Source: Gammaproteobacteria bacterium (GTDB lineage Bacteria > Pseudomonadota > Gammaproteobacteria > Pseudomonadales > Azotimanducaceae). From it: DNA of 8,016 nucleotides. The notes beneath the pieces were generated by a model. It was not told the origin of the DNA. It was given only the letters and a program-made list of their open reading frames with translations, and made no database searches. Position 1 is the first letter of the stretch, and each line of letters begins with the position of its first letter. Position numbers and translations under genes: made by a program. This document shows, one piece after another, positions 7,801-8,016 of this stretch. The stretch lies in NCBI GenBank assembly GCA_018667205.1, contig JABIVN010000187.1, positions 1 to 8,016 of the forward strand, read 5' to 3'.

Positions 7801-7858
7801 TAATCAGCCAAAGTCTCTCAGCGGCATCTTCTGGTGTGTATGTACTTTTTGATTCCAC
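4826..7858 (-). CDS. Large VWA-domain protein of the CbbO/NorD type
   Basis: A 1010-residue protein starting with GTG, 11 bases after the CbbQ-type stop. Residues 1-385 are mostly helical, with a recurring W-V-x-x-G pattern (Trp160, Trp294). Residues about 386-470 match the CbbO/NorD core: LPKTVNIFEAEADNFGFYKV, HQLGYAEFG (413-421), then EDARIDWLL (450-458) and YPGM. Residues about 550-685 are an acidic, low-complexity linker. DYRSKWC (694-700) and the stretch before the VWA domain are also family-like. The C-terminal VWA domain (about 783-1010) has a complete metal-ion site: Asp793, Ser795, Ser797 (DMSAS), Thr902 and Asp930 (MSDGYPQD). In known systems such proteins are adaptors bringing a MoxR-type ATPase hexamer to its client (RuBisCO for CbbO, nitric oxide reductase for NorD). 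As I recall, CbbO has about 750-800 residues and NorD about 640, so this one is enlarged. No signal peptide or membrane helix is seen, so it is probably cytosolic. The client is unknown. Confidence 0.87.
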   Translation of the reverse strand: MESKSTYTPEDAAERLWLINRDTASRFRLTIVALGAVFSSEQINRFAESCVIIGDSGWRSFETVNLLLEIAEVIDHPARLMEITKAAEQLSGYSFEPAANYLRLLLGAVEVGYSRQISELEQAGLALHAKYQHASGLIGGYFRVAQALLARGDADNVLSWVEVGRDMFDLDRDDLSRFLLLSEQSVNVSWSMVRRFQLKSSQGCLVYLEHVGHLYDKFSDVQMRLVEAAMLKHAASSLFEDLIDSFEALKAFDAGQVSLILEQGAAIEHANSLAAFNRKAGKLPLGRQNVIRQWVQLGNEIAKRNELAGQAYFNLESVQSNEMLASLQGRVSFEDHRRTFDLLAEAISARKVVVESIDERSDVLPRNLEGLRGDGVGLDLPDNDGRVVRLPKTVNIFEAEADNFGFYKVSLFHQLGYAEFGCFAQIEQINTVLGAYPDRQLAERLFLIAEDARIDWLLANRYPGMQSQLTRQKNRAAQARPVKARTRKAQLLEALVQTSLDSPYEKHVRQIYWPEAALLWQTLESLKNTTSDIDAVLNVVGLCYRLLESPGEVVAGQETTSVKTEEMAMLLEELPEPVPYRGQLDVEQVNSTLRIDALVEELQAELESMPDQPPGSEMPGSDQDQVELGDLKKGDVGEGVAMLLTELENELGSEPGEIDPGDKEGLAEFLGGISSRSSDASEHQYDEWDYQISDYRSKWCTLFEHRELDIDEQYVSAVLRDHEDLSRKIRQQLNKVKPEMLRKVKGVEEGEELDLERAISYLVDRKAGLTPDDNIYIQRQRKDRDVSTLFLLDMSASTDDIIPDPGADPLVPLDIDDDEYLVDFFQKKNALEDVSRRIIDVEKESVVLMADALESLGDAYSVCGFSGYGRDQVDYYLCKDFDEPFNALTKGRIGGIKPCRSTRMGPPIRHATRRLIETGSRIKALIIMSDGYPQDHDYGADRNSRDYGLMDTMKALSEAKQQGVLTYCLTVDPSGHDYLRAMCADSQYMVIQDLAQLPEEVSRVYRSLTG

Positions 7859-7869
7859 GAAATGGCAAC

Positions 7870-8016
7870 CTAATCGGAGGGGAAGACTGCATCGACCAAT
7901 TCAGCGATCGCTCGCTGCACCTCGACATCATCTGACACAGCCTTGGATATAGCGGCATCACAAGCGCGACGTGGGAGCACACCCTGAACAATCAATTGCC
8001 CGGCATAGACCAGTAG
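7870..8016 (-). CDS. CbbQ/NorQ-type MoxR AAA+ ATPase, C-terminal end (cut by window edge)
   Basis: The last 48 codons of a frame open to the right edge and ending in TAG at 7872-7870. The fragment, with LIVQGVLPRRACDAAI (8-23) and VSDDVEVQRAIAELVDAVF (27-45), matches the helical lid end of CbbQ/NorQ/NirQ ATPases, where an LI..G..PR.AC..A pattern is followed by DD and a final hydrophobic helix. Walker A and B motifs would lie outside the window, so ATPase activity is not shown here. The direct junction with a CbbO/NorD-type VWA gene, 11 bases downstream, strongly supports the call, since these families are nearly always encoded together and work as one complex. The choice between CbbQ, NorQ or a third subgroup cannot be made from 48 residues. 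Confidence 0.8.
   Translation of the reverse strand, partial: LLVYAGQLIVQGVLPRRACDAAISKAVSDDVEVQRAIAELVDAVFPSD

Noticed and set aside
4826..8016. NorQ/NorD for nitric oxide reductase
   Set aside because: No norB or norC or other denitrification gene is in view, and the VWA protein is far longer than NorD as I recall it; the specific assignment is left open.

Overview
The window reads as a bacterial chromosome segment, most likely from a proteobacterium and plausibly a marine gammaproteobacterium. The grounds are family content, Shine-Dalgarno sites and a base composition of about half G+C by eye; nothing fixes the genus. All seven supported genes lie on the minus strand, so transcription runs from position 8016 toward 1. 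Intergenic gaps range from 11 to about 123 bases, no stretch over 300 bases lacks a gene, and I saw no tRNA, rRNA, CRISPR array, insertion sequence or phage gene.

Right part (8016 to 4826). The last 48 codons of a CbbQ/NorQ-type MoxR AAA+ ATPase are followed after 11 bases by a 1010-residue VWA-domain protein of the CbbO/NorD type. In known systems this pair forms a chaperone-like machine that activates or remodels a metal-dependent or inhibited client enzyme (RuBisCO for CbbQO, nitric oxide reductase for NorQD). No RuBisCO, nor or other obvious client is visible here, so the client is open.

Middle (4711 to 1728). A TetR/AcrR regulator with a WHG-type C-terminal domain is followed by a PdxA-family dehydrogenase that looks closer to the PdxA2 (4-phospho-threonate/erythronate) branch than to vitamin B6 PdxA. 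Next, after 37 bases, comes an FAD-linked aldonolactone/alditol oxidase. Together they suggest sugar-acid or sugar-lactone oxidation, though the kinase and first dehydrogenase of a full pathway are not in the window.

Left part (1604 to 1). A PaaG-like member of the enoyl-CoA hydratase/isomerase family and the N-terminal 234 residues of a PimD-like acyl-CoA dehydrogenase point to acyl-CoA (fatty acid, ring-derived or side-chain) degradation. The gap before the PaaG-like gene carries a perfect 22-bp tandem duplication plus a partial third copy. The gap between the two acyl-CoA genes carries a hairpin and a possible extended -10 promoter.

The most interesting points are the apparently orphan, enlarged CbbQ/CbbO-type pair, the tandem repeat at a probable regulatory position, and the pairing of a PdxA2-like enzyme with a lactone/alditol oxidase under a local TetR regulator.
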